Origin: Betaproteobacteria bacterium
Lineage (GTDB): Bacteria > Pseudomonadota > Gammaproteobacteria > Burkholderiales > Sulfuriferulaceae
Assembly (NCBI GenBank): GCA_003455595.1
Contig: DMQT01000196.1
Coordinates: 16,728-43,747, forward strand
DNA: 27,020 bases
Reading direction: 5' to 3'
The number at the start of each line of letters is the position of its first letter. Position 1 is the stretch's first letter. Positions 8,271 through 16,320 of the stretch are shown piece after piece. The notes under the pieces are model-generated. The model searched no databases. It was not told where the DNA came from and was given only the letters and a program-made list of their open reading frames with translations. The position numbers and the translations under genes were made by a program.

Positions 8271-9196
8271 ACACGCCCCGCTTCAGCGTCATCATCCCCG
8301 CCTACAATGCCGCTGCGACGTTGGCACGCGCTATCGATTCGGTGCTGGCGCAAACTAGCCCGGCGCACGAGATCATTGTGGTTGACGACGGCTCCAGTGA
8401 CGCGACCGCCGCCGTGGCAGCGCGCTACGGCACCCAGGTACGCTATCTGTATCAGGCCAACGCCGGGGTATCGGCAGCGCGCAACGCTGGGGCGCGTGCC
8501 GCCAGCGGCAACTGGCTGGCGTTTCTCGACGCCGACGACTGGTATTACGCAAACCGGCTGAAATGGCATGCTGACTGGATTGCGCGCGATGCCACGCTGG
8601 ATTTCCTCACCAGCGATTACGAATACCGCGACCCGGCGGGTACGCTGCTGGGTACTTCGATGCTGTCTAAGGCATCCGGGCAAGCGCTGCTGCGCAAGGC
8701 GGCGGGCGCGCGCGAGGTGGTCATGCAGGGTGCAGAATTCGAGGCATTTGTCGCCGATCATTTCGGCGATACCCATACGCTGAGTTTGCCGCTTGCCACG
8801 TTTCTCGCGCTGGGCGGCTATCCCACTGGATTCAAGGTGTGCGAAGACGTACATTTTTTGATCCGGCTGGTGGCGCGTAGCCGCCTTGTCGGGGTGATCT
8901 GCGCGCCGATGGCGGTGTATCTGATCCACCCGGCCAGCGCCACGCGTGCTGATCCGGTGCGCGCGCAGTTTGAAAACGTGCGTACGCTGCGCGCGCTCGG
9001 TGAATACATGGCGCTGATGCCCGCCGTGGTGCGCCAAGGCTATGCCGTCCGGCTGCGCCAGGCACGTCTCAATCTGGGCTATGCGCTGAGCAAATCCGGC
9101 CAGCGCCGGGCGGCGGTGCGTGCCGTGCTGCCGTCACTGCTTGAGTCGCCTGGCATTGCTAGTGTGCGTAATCTGTTGTCTATTTTAAAAGGCTGA
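8267..9196 (+). CDS. Glycosyltransferase family 2
   Basis: A 309-residue GT-A fold, family GT2 glycosyltransferase. The N-terminal nucleotide-binding core begins FSVIIPAYNAA (6-16), followed by VVDDGSSD (38-45) and the metal-binding DADD (88-91). The C-terminal part contains the acceptor region with CEDVHFLIRL, where the ED pair is the expected catalytic-base position. I chose ATG 8267 rather than the in-frame ATG 8243: 8267 overlaps the previous stop as ATGA and begins just before the conserved core. It would add one sugar to the lipid-linked oligosaccharide at the cytoplasmic membrane face. The sugar is unknown. The gene is followed by the GT4 gene after one base. Confidence 0.88.
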   Translation: MNTPRFSVIIPAYNAAATLARAIDSVLAQTSPAHEIIVVDDGSSDATAAVAARYGTQVRYLYQANAGVSAARNAGARAASGNWLAFLDADDWYYANRLKWHADWIARDATLDFLTSDYEYRDPAGTLLGTSMLSKASGQALLRKAAGAREVVMQGAEFEAFVADHFGDTHTLSLPLATFLALGGYPTGFKVCEDVHFLIRLVARSRLVGVICAPMAVYLIHPASATRADPVRAQFENVRTLRALGEYMALMPAVVRQGYAVRLRQARLNLGYALSKSGQRRAAVRAVLPSLLESPGIASVRNLLSILKG

Positions 9197-9197
9197 T

Positions 9198-10337
9198 ATG
9201 CCGCGTTACCTGGTGCTTACCGAATTATTCCTGCCCACCAAGGGCGGCACTGCCGTCTGGTTTGCCGAGGTCTACCGGCGGCTGTCGGGCAAGGAAACGC
9301 ATATTGTGACCGCCGACGTGCCTGGCGCGGCCGAAGTCGATGCGCACCATCCGAACAGGGTGCATCGCATCAACCTGCGCCGCGTGCCTTGGCTGCGGCC
9401 GGAATCGCTGGGCATGTATCTAAATCTGTTCGCCAAGTCGTTGTGGCTGGCGCTCACCCATCGCTTCGATGCGATTCACGCCGGACGCGCGCTGCCCGAA
9501 GGGCTGACCGCCTGGGCGGTGGCGCGGCTCACTTTCCACCCGGTGGTAATCTACGCCCACGGCGAAGAGCTCACCACCTGGGGGCGCGGCGGCAAATACA
9601 AGGCGATGCGCTTTGCTCTGCGCCACGCCGATCAGGTGATTGCCAACAGCGAATTCACCCGCGACGAACTGCTCAAAATGGACGTCGATGCCGCACGCAT
9701 CACGCTGATTTATCCGGGTGTGGATGTGGCGCGGTTTCGTCCTGATTTGCCATTTGAAGATTTGCGTCAGTCTGTCGGTGCGGGCAGGCAGAGCAAGCTC
9801 ATCCTGTCGGTTGGCCGCCTGTCGCGGCGCAAGGGCTTCGATCAGGTGATTAAGTCGCTACCTGCGCTGGTCGCGGCCGGGCTGGACGTGCACTACGCGC
9901 TGATCGGCATCGGCGAAGACCAGGCTTATCTGCTTGAGCTTGCGCGGGAACATGGCGTCGCCGCGCGTGTCCATCTGATCGGCCACGTCAGTGCGGACGA
10001 CCTGCCGCGTTGGTACAATGCCTGTGATGTATTCGCCATGCCCAACCGCGAAATCAACGGCGACACCGAAGGCTTCGGCATGGTATTCATCGAAGCCGCC
10101 GCGTGCGGCAAACCGGCACTGGCCGGGCAGGCGGGCGGCACCGGCGCGGCGGTGCTGGATGGCGTGACCGGCATGCGGGTAGAGGGCAACCAGGCTGCGA
10201 TGGTGGCGCGTGCGCTGCAACACATGCTGCAATCCGCCGACGTTTCAGCCGCCATGGGTCAGGCCGGCCTGGCGCGCGTACTCGATGATTTTTCATGGGA
10301 AGTGGTGGCCAGAAAAACGGCTGCGCTGGATCAATAA
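9198..10337 (+). CDS. Glycosyltransferase family 4
   Basis: A complete 379-residue GT-B fold, family GT4 enzyme. The N-terminal acceptor domain starts YLVLTELFLPTKGGTAVW, with the glycine-rich loop typical of the fold. The C-terminal donor domain has LSVGRLSRRKGFDQVI (near 195-210) and EGFGMVFIEAAACGKP (near 293-308), which contains the two glutamates of the E-x7-E motif. The arrangement resembles PimB-type mannosyltransferases, but donor specificity cannot be read from this. Translation starts at ATG 9198, only one base after the previous stop, with a modest AAAGG element upstream. It is followed after 32 bases by the exported TPR protein. Confidence 0.9.
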   Translation: MPRYLVLTELFLPTKGGTAVWFAEVYRRLSGKETHIVTADVPGAAEVDAHHPNRVHRINLRRVPWLRPESLGMYLNLFAKSLWLALTHRFDAIHAGRALPEGLTAWAVARLTFHPVVIYAHGEELTTWGRGGKYKAMRFALRHADQVIANSEFTRDELLKMDVDAARITLIYPGVDVARFRPDLPFEDLRQSVGAGRQSKLILSVGRLSRRKGFDQVIKSLPALVAAGLDVHYALIGIGEDQAYLLELAREHGVAARVHLIGHVSADDLPRWYNACDVFAMPNREINGDTEGFGMVFIEAAACGKPALAGQAGGTGAAVLDGVTGMRVEGNQAAMVARALQHMLQSADVSAAMGQAGLARVLDDFSWEVVARKTAALDQ

Positions 10338-10369
10338 GGCACCAGCTCACTAAAGCAGAGGATAGGACG

Positions 10370-11149
10370 ATGAAATCAGGATTTTTACGACGTATTTTTG
10401 GCTTGGCCGTGCTGACATTGGGCGTTGGTTTGGGCACGCAACCAGTCAGTGCGGCGCCGTTTGCACCTTCCGCCAGCGAACTGGCGGTACTGCCACCATT
10501 TTGCAAGGCAAAACTGAGCGCGGACCCGAGCGACGATGCGGCTTATTCGGCCAGTATTGGCCCCGATTGGCTGCACATTCATCACTATTGTTTCGGGTTG
10601 AATTTTGCCAATCGCTATTTTCAGGATTTCGGCAACCGCGTGGCACAGGCCGATGACCTGAAAGAGGCGATCAATAACTACGACTATGTGCTGGAGCATG
10701 CCACGCCCGACTTCTGGATGCGGGCGGAAATCGGTACGCAAAAGGCGCGTATTCTGGCTGCCGCCAAAGGCAATGCCCAGGCCATTGCCGCGCTGCAAAT
10801 TGCACTCCAGGCCAATGCCGATTACGCACCGGCTTACGCGGTATTGAGCGATGTCTATCGCGACACAGGGCAGAAAGCCAAAGCCCTCGCCAGTGTAGAA
10901 CAAGGTCTGCAACGCGTGCCGCTGGACAAGCCGCTGCAACGGCGCTACAAAAATCTGTCCGGCAAGGCGTTTGTGGTGCCAGCAAATGCCATTACAGCAC
11001 CGGCTAAAACGACACCCGACCCAACTGCGACGTCCAAGACAGACGCTGCGCCTGCTGCCGCCGCCGTAAACAAACCCGCAGCCGACGCAGCAGTCGTGCC
11101 GGATAAAATCGGCGTACCGGGCAATCCTTACTGTCGTTTTTGCCCTTGA
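10370..11149 (+). CDS. Exported TPR-repeat protein with C-terminal NPYCRFCP tail
   Basis: A 259-residue protein with a clear Sec signal peptide (basic MKSGFLRRIF, hydrophobic core, likely cleavage after PVSA, residue 28). About three tetratricopeptide-like helix pairs follow (about 95-205, for example AIAALQIALQANADYAPAYA). A 45-residue Ala/Pro/Thr-rich linker comes next, and the protein ends in GNPYCRFCP. TPR proteins scaffold complexes, so a periplasmic role in assembly of the polysaccharide machinery is plausible but unproven. The last eight residues contain a CxxC pair after a disordered linker, which looks like an attachment, metal or redox tag rather than a random end. The start is ATG 10370, preceded by AGAGGA-like bases. 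It sits between the GT4 and acyltransferase genes. Confidence 0.8.
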   Translation: MKSGFLRRIFGLAVLTLGVGLGTQPVSAAPFAPSASELAVLPPFCKAKLSADPSDDAAYSASIGPDWLHIHHYCFGLNFANRYFQDFGNRVAQADDLKEAINNYDYVLEHATPDFWMRAEIGTQKARILAAAKGNAQAIAALQIALQANADYAPAYAVLSDVYRDTGQKAKALASVEQGLQRVPLDKPLQRRYKNLSGKAFVVPANAITAPAKTTPDPTATSKTDAAPAAAAVNKPAADAAVVPDKIGVPGNPYCRFCP

Positions 11150-11174
11150 ACGTTAAACCCTGATCGGAACGCTG

Positions 11175-12322
11175 ATGACCAGTCCACTGGCCTATTTCCT
11201 GCTGAGTGCGGGTCTGTTGTTGCTGGCTATGGGCATCGTGCGATTCAGTTCGTTTTATGCCGATCTGGTTCGGCATGCGCACGTGTGCTATCTGCCGCTG
11301 GATGGCTTGCGCGGCTTTCTTGCCTTGGGAGTATTTTTTATCACGCAGTCATTTTTTATTTCTTTTACGTAACAGGTAAATGGCAGGTGTCGCCGTCGGT
11401 GTTCTACACCTTGCTGGGGCAGATTGCCGTATCGCTGTTTTTTATGATCACTGGCTTTTTGTTTTGGTCCAAGGCGATTCAAACGCGTGGCAAGGTCAAC
11501 TCCATTAAGTTGCTTCAGTCGAGGCTACGACGGCTGGTGCCCATGTATGCGGTGCTGCTGGTGTTTGGCGTCGCATTTATCGCCAGCTGCTTGATGCTGC
11601 GTTCAGGCTACCCTGATCTGGCGGCGCAGATGCTGCGCTGGATGAGCTTTGGTTTCATGGATCTGCCTGATGTGAATGGGCTCAACAAAAGCTGGATCAT
11701 CAACTCGGTGTACTGGACCTTGCGTTATGAGTGGCTGTTCTATTTGCTACTGCCATGGGCTTACCGAGATGTTGCTTTCGTTGTGCTGGTGCTGGTCGCC
11801 AGCACGCTGGTGCTTACGTTGCATCAGCATATTGTGCTGCTTAGTTTCGTTTTCGGTGCAGTGACTGCCTGGCTGTCGAGTAAAAACATCGCCTGGTTGA
11901 TGCGACTGGCGCAGAGTCGATTGGCCAGTGTTGGCGTGTTTGACGTCCTTGGGCTGTTATTCTGGCGCTTGGATACTGCGTACACACTGCGCGCAGGCGT
12001 GATGCTGTTTGTGGTGTTTTTTATTCACACAGCGGGGAATTCGCTGTTTGGTCTGCTGGTGAGTGCGCCTGCTCGTTTACTTGGCGCCACCAGCTACAGC
12101 CTGTATCTACTGCATAGTCCGATCCTGTTTCTGGCGCTGTATTTTGTTAATCGCTGGGCACCCATAGCCAGTCTCGATGCGCTGAGTTATTGGAGCGTAG
12201 TCGGCTTGGCTGGCTGTTTGCTGGTACTGGCTGGCACCTTGACGTTTCGCTGGGTAGAGTACCCATTCATGTCCCAGCGGCGTGCGGTGCCGGCTTCATC
12301 CACTGCTGCAGTTGCTGCTTGA
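11175..12322 (+). pseudogene. Acyltransferase 3 family gene, interrupted by a one-base frameshift
   Basis: Two reading frames together encode one integral-membrane acyltransferase of about 382 residues. Frame one (11175 to about 11339) gives a membrane segment and the family hallmark LPLDGLRGFLALGVFF. Frame two (about 11339-12322) continues YHAVIFYFFYVTG, with the conserved His, then the remaining membrane helices. The junction is a run of six T at 11334-11339; one extra T would restore V-F-F-Y-H without any other change. Family members acetylate or otherwise acylate surface sugars. The rest of frame two is free of stops and looks conserved, so the break is recent, a sequencing error, or bypassed by slippage. 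The 3' end overlaps the convergent fusion gene by 56 bases (12267-12322). Confidence 0.75.
11334..11339 (+). other. T6 tract at the frameshift junction of the acyltransferase gene
   Basis: The six-T run is the only homopolymer at the point where the acyltransferase must change frame. A -1 ribosomal slip, or insertion of one U during transcription, would join both parts. Six is short for efficient transcriptional slippage, so a deletion or read error is simpler. Confidence 0.6.
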
Positions 12323-15300
12323 GCACCGCCACCCGCTCCGGTTCATCATCGACGCGATTGTGCTGACACGCCGGGTCGGTTTCCAGATCAAATAGTTGAT
12401 AGTGCGCACCATCGTGCAGGGGCTGGTACACCAGTTTCCAGCGCCCGACGCGGATCATGCGGTCTTTGGCTTCGAACACGATGTCGCGATATTGCGGTTT
12501 GATTGCCAGCGTGCCGCTCGTTTTGTCCGGCACTTCCAGCAGCTCCAGCAGATTAGGATAGCGCAGGTGGTCTTCCGGCATGCCCGGCAGGTCGGTAATC
12601 CAGATGCCGGTTTCGTTGAACGCGGCCAGTTCGAGGTCGGTATTGTCACCCCGTATGGTCGCCGCGAGTGATACGCCTTCCATCGTGGCGGGTACGCTCA
12701 GGCCCGCCAGCTCAAGCAGGGTAGGAGCGAGGTCTACGCTGCGCACAATCTGGTTGTCCGGGCTGCGAGCTGCTGCACGCGGGTCGCGGATGATGAGCGG
12801 GATGCGTGCGGAAAAGTCACCCACGGCGCTGTTGCCCTGTCCCCAGGTTTCATGTTCGAAGAACTCCATGCCGTGATCGCTATACATCACCACGATGGTG
12901 TTATCGGCCAGGCCGCACGCGGCGAGGTGGTCGAGGATGCGTCCGGCTTCATCGTCAAAACTTTTCACGCAGCCATCGTACAGATCCAGTATCTGGTCGA
13001 GGTCAAATTCCTTGCGGCCGTCGCCCTGGCGCCGGATGATTTCCTGTGGGTCGGTGAGGCGCGCCATGACGAAACGCGATTCGCCTGCGTAGGCTGGGTC
13101 GGCGTAGCGTGTGTAATACGGATACGCCGAGCCGAACGGCGGATGGGTGGCAGACAGAAAAACGTTGAGTAGAAACGGTTGGTCGGCTGCCGCCAGACGC
13201 GACAACTGGGTGCGTGCATCGCGTCCAACTTCGTTAGTCAGCGGTATCCCGGCCAGATAATACAGCTCGGGCAAAAAACGTTTGCCGAAGCGGTTGTGGG
13301 TGAACAGCGATAGAAACAGGCGTAAATCCTTGGGGCCCTGGCGGATCAGATATTTGATATTCCACTGGTCGTCCGGTGCATCCAGCTGCTGAAACCCCAG
13401 TGAAAATTTGCCAAGATCCGCGCCGCACCAGTCGCTTACCGCGTGGGTAAGATAGCCCGCGTCGGCTAGCAGTTGCGGCAGGCACGGGACGGACAGGCGA
13501 GCTTCGCTGTCGGCAACAAAATTGTCACGGATGCCGTGACGGTGTGGCCAGGTGCCGGAAAACAGTGAAATCAAGCTGGGCGCGGTACGTGCGCACGGCA
13601 CATAACATTGCGTGAATTGACAGCCGCTGGCGCCGAGTTTGTCTAGATTGGGCGTCAGCTGGCGTCGATAACTGGCGGCACCCAGGCGGTCGGCGCGCAA
13701 TGTGTCGGATCCCAGCATGAGGATGTTCGGGCGCGGGTCGCTGCGGCGCGCGCGAACCGGAATGGCTTCGCGTTGCGCAGCCGCCCAGCTTGCCAGACCA
13801 AGCAACAGGGCAAGGCTGCCCCATAGCGCGGTGAGTATGGGGCGCTCCCCGTGGCTTGCCAGATTCAGGCTGGCCAGGACGAACACCAGCGCAAGCAGGC
13901 TGCTGAGCAACCAGTCAAAGCGGCGCAGGCGTGCCGGGTTGAGGGCGCGCCAGAGCGGATACAAGCGGCTCATGCGGTAGTGCATCGACGCCACCAGACT
14001 GGCTGGCAGATACACCAGCTGGTGACAGAATTGTCGGCCGCTCAATATCAGGATGCTAAGCAGCGCCGCGACCACCGCCCCCCCGGCGTTGTAATGCAGC
14101 CCGCTGGTGGCAGCCAGCGCAGCATAAACAATGCTGCCGAAAGCGCCCATCAGGGTCAGCAGCAGGCTGGCCCAGGCCAGCAGGCGGGTAAATGCCAGCA
14201 AGCTGTACCAGCGATAATGGTGGCGGATTTCGGCCTGGATTTGCGGACCGGTCTGCGAGAAATCCCGCAGCGACTTGGCACCGAGGAACAGGGCAATGAG
14301 CAGTGCGGTCGCCAGCCCGATAAGCGCACTGTGGGCGACCTGTTGACGTAACGACGGGGTCAGTTGAACGAATGCAGCCAGCACAGCGAACAGTCCGATC
14401 ACTGATAGCGCTAGCCAGGCCGCAGGCGGGAGTTTGCGCAGCGGATTGCGTGGGGGATGTTGCGTCAGCGCCCCGGCAAGTTCGCCAGCGCTGGCACTGC
14501 AGCGGGTCAGATAAAAAAACCGCCGGTCCGGGTTGAAGGTGAGAACGGCCTTGCCCAGATGGCTGAGTATTTTGCGCGCCATGTAAAGTCTGGGCTGGCT
14601 GTCCTGGGCGTGAATCAGGAAATGCGAGCGTGAGCGAAAAAAGCTTTTACGCAAGGTGTAAAGCGTACTGGTACGTTCGGCGTCGATGGCATGTAGCTGG
14701 CGTACCCTGGGCAGGTAGCGCAGGGTGTGGCCACGTGCCACGGCGCGGCCAATAAAGTCGTGGTCTTCGCCACCCGCCAGGTTGTGCCCGGTGGGACCCA
14801 GATCAACGCCAAACCCGCCGATATCGGCAAACACGCGGCGTGCCACCGTGATATTGCCACCGCTGGGAAAGCGTTGCTCGGGCGCAATCGTGAGGCTCTC
14901 CGCGCCCAGATCAAATTCTGGAAAGGGACGAATTGGAATGGCATAGGGTTCCTGCGCGTGTACCCAATGCGGCTCGCTGCTGTCCCACGCCGGCCAGATG
15001 CGGCCGCACAGAATGGCGTCGTCCGGGTAGGTGTCGAGACCTGCCAGCAGGTATTGTAGGTAACCGTTTTCCACCACCTGATCGTCGTCAATGAAGCACA
15101 GATAAGCGTTGTCGGTGTGGGCAATCGCGGTGTTCAGGGCATGTGATTTACCCGCTACCGGTTCCTCGATCCAGCGCAGCCGTAGCAGTGTCTGGTTGTG
15201 TTGCGCCTGGAATGTCGCCAGTGTTGCCAGCGTGTCATCGCTGCAATGGTTGGCGATCACCACGATGTCGATAGTCTCGCCGCCCTGATAGCCGCAGGCA

Positions 15301-15383
15301 TACAGGGACGTGAGCGTTTTGGTCAGCGATTGCGCGCGGTTATGGGTGCAGACGACAACGGCCAGACGCGGTGTGGGGGTCAT
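12267..15383 (-). CDS. Fusion of GT2 glycosyltransferase, membrane domain and sulfatase-like (alkaline phosphatase superfamily) domain
   Basis: A 1038-residue three-part protein. Residues 7-300 are a GT2 domain (VVVCTHNRA at 9-17; metal-binding DDD 99-101; GGEDHDF at 204-210). Residues about 321-536 contain six hydrophobic segments. Residues about 552-1025 form a sulfatase/phosphodiesterase-like domain, with LGSDTLRADRLG (Asp560), CARTAPSLISLFSG (597-610), THPP (His747) and YSDHGMEF (Asp836, His837) as probable metal ligands. Aligning on the S-x-x-S-G end of the active-site motif puts Thr600 at the nucleophile position, so a formylglycine sulfatase is unlikely. Phospho-group transfer or hydrolysis is an alternative. 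ATG 15383 overlaps the preceding stop as TGATG. It is the last gene of the minus-strand run. The fused architecture is clear; the reaction is not. Confidence 0.82.
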   Translation of the reverse strand: MTPTPRLAVVVCTHNRAQSLTKTLTSLYACGYQGGETIDIVVIANHCSDDTLATLATFQAQHNQTLLRLRWIEEPVAGKSHALNTAIAHTDNAYLCFIDDDQVVENGYLQYLLAGLDTYPDDAILCGRIWPAWDSSEPHWVHAQEPYAIPIRPFPEFDLGAESLTIAPEQRFPSGGNITVARRVFADIGGFGVDLGPTGHNLAGGEDHDFIGRAVARGHTLRYLPRVRQLHAIDAERTSTLYTLRKSFFRSRSHFLIHAQDSQPRLYMARKILSHLGKAVLTFNPDRRFFYLTRCSASAGELAGALTQHPPRNPLRKLPPAAWLALSVIGLFAVLAAFVQLTPSLRQQVAHSALIGLATALLIALFLGAKSLRDFSQTGPQIQAEIRHHYRWYSLLAFTRLLAWASLLLTLMGAFGSIVYAALAATSGLHYNAGGAVVAALLSILILSGRQFCHQLVYLPASLVASMHYRMSRLYPLWRALNPARLRRFDWLLSSLLALVFVLASLNLASHGERPILTALWGSLALLLGLASWAAAQREAIPVRARRSDPRPNILMLGSDTLRADRLGAASYRRQLTPNLDKLGASGCQFTQCYVPCARTAPSLISLFSGTWPHRHGIRDNFVADSEARLSVPCLPQLLADAGYLTHAVSDWCGADLGKFSLGFQQLDAPDDQWNIKYLIRQGPKDLRLFLSLFTHNRFGKRFLPELYYLAGIPLTNEVGRDARTQLSRLAAADQPFLLNVFLSATHPPFGSAYPYYTRYADPAYAGESRFVMARLTDPQEIIRRQGDGRKEFDLDQILDLYDGCVKSFDDEAGRILDHLAACGLADNTIVVMYSDHGMEFFEHETWGQGNSAVGDFSARIPLIIRDPRAAARSPDNQIVRSVDLAPTLLELAGLSVPATMEGVSLAATIRGDNTDLELAAFNETGIWITDLPGMPEDHLRYPNLLELLEVPDKTSGTLAIKPQYRDIVFEAKDRMIRVGRWKLVYQPLHDGAHYQLFDLETDPACQHNRVDDEPERVAVLKQQLQQWMKPAPHAAGT

Positions 15384-16306
15384 CAGACGGGACGCCCATG
15401 GGCGCGCAGCACCGCCAGCCATTCGTTGATGTGCTCGCCCTCGGTGCGCATGTCCCACTGGAAGCCGGCGCGCTTGAACGGGTATATGCCCTGCTCCACC
15501 GCCCAGATCAGCTCATCCAGATAGCGCACGTAATTGGCGTCGTGTTTCCACGGGTGAATCGCCCAGTGGTCGTAGCCGTTCATCGACCAGCGCTGATAGC
15601 CCTTGGCGGTAAAGGTGTGGCTCAGGCTGTTTTCCAGCGGCTCGCCCGGTTTGGCTTGCTGCAATGGCAGACAGGCGTGGAAGCGCGCCTTGTCCATCAG
15701 GAAGTAGCGCGTCGAAGTGAAGTCGGCGTGGTGCCAGGCGCTTTTTGGCTTGCCCTCGAATGACCGGCCAGTTAGCCGTTCGAGCCAGTTGCTTGCCTGT
15801 GGCGGACCGCCTTGTGGTGTGGCGACGATTACTTGCGGCTCGCGTTGCAGCAGCGCCAGCCCGGTATCAATCCACGACTGCATGCCGGAACGATAGAACA
15901 GCATGTCCGAATCAACGTGGAAAATGTAGTCGCCGTGGCACAAATCCAGCGCATACAAATATTGATAGATGGGCGCGCCGGAAAAATCCTTCAGGTCAAT
16001 GTCGGCACGGCCAAAATAATGCCGCAGGATGCGATTCTGCTCGGCCTCGTTCCATGGAATCACATCCACATGATCGATGATTTTTTCAGCCAGCAGGCGT
16101 TGCAGGATGGCCTCGACCACATTCTGGCTACCCTGGATGCGTTCGGCGTATTTGCCTTCCTGCCGCCCTGGATCATAGGCCACGCGCTTTTCGCAGAAGT
16201 CGAAATTCAGTGCGCGGAACATGTGCCGCAAGGTTTGCTCCAGATACGGTGCATCCGAATTGCAGGCGTTAACAGTGAAGCTGACGGTGGGTGAGGTATG
16301 AGCCAT
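15383..16306 (-). CDS. Putative GT-A type glycosyltransferase of an uncommon family
   Basis: A 307-residue soluble protein that begins like a nucleotide-sugar transferase (VSFTVNACNSDAPYLEQTL, residues 8-26). It has a DxD-type metal site in HVDSDMLFY (130-138, Asp132 and Asp134). It is rich in Trp, His and Tyr toward the C-terminus (MNGYDHWAIHPWKHDANY, about 247-264). I do not recognise a named family, but the fold signals and the position between GT2 genes make a glycosyltransferase the best call. A good Shine-Dalgarno site (AGGGA) precedes ATG 16306. The 14-base gap from the upstream gene and the one-base overlap with the fusion gene place it in the same operon. Alternatives would be a nucleotidyl- or phosphotransferase with a DxD motif. 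Confidence 0.68.
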   Translation of the reverse strand: MAHTSPTVSFTVNACNSDAPYLEQTLRHMFRALNFDFCEKRVAYDPGRQEGKYAERIQGSQNVVEAILQRLLAEKIIDHVDVIPWNEAEQNRILRHYFGRADIDLKDFSGAPIYQYLYALDLCHGDYIFHVDSDMLFYRSGMQSWIDTGLALLQREPQVIVATPQGGPPQASNWLERLTGRSFEGKPKSAWHHADFTSTRYFLMDKARFHACLPLQQAKPGEPLENSLSHTFTAKGYQRWSMNGYDHWAIHPWKHDANYVRYLDELIWAVEQGIYPFKRAGFQWDMRTEGEHINEWLAVLRAHGRPV

Positions 16307-16320
16307 GATTGCGTCCCTGA

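Noticed and set aside
7892..9037. 381-codon open frame on the minus strand
   Set aside because: Antisense to the deacetylase-like gene and the GT2 gene, both with clear motifs. It is a GC-driven shadow.
11334..11340. TTTTTTA as a programmed -1 frameshift heptamer in the acyltransferase
   Set aside because: The heptamer is not in the phase needed for tandem slippage relative to the upstream frame, and no strong downstream stem was seen. A simple indel is more likely.
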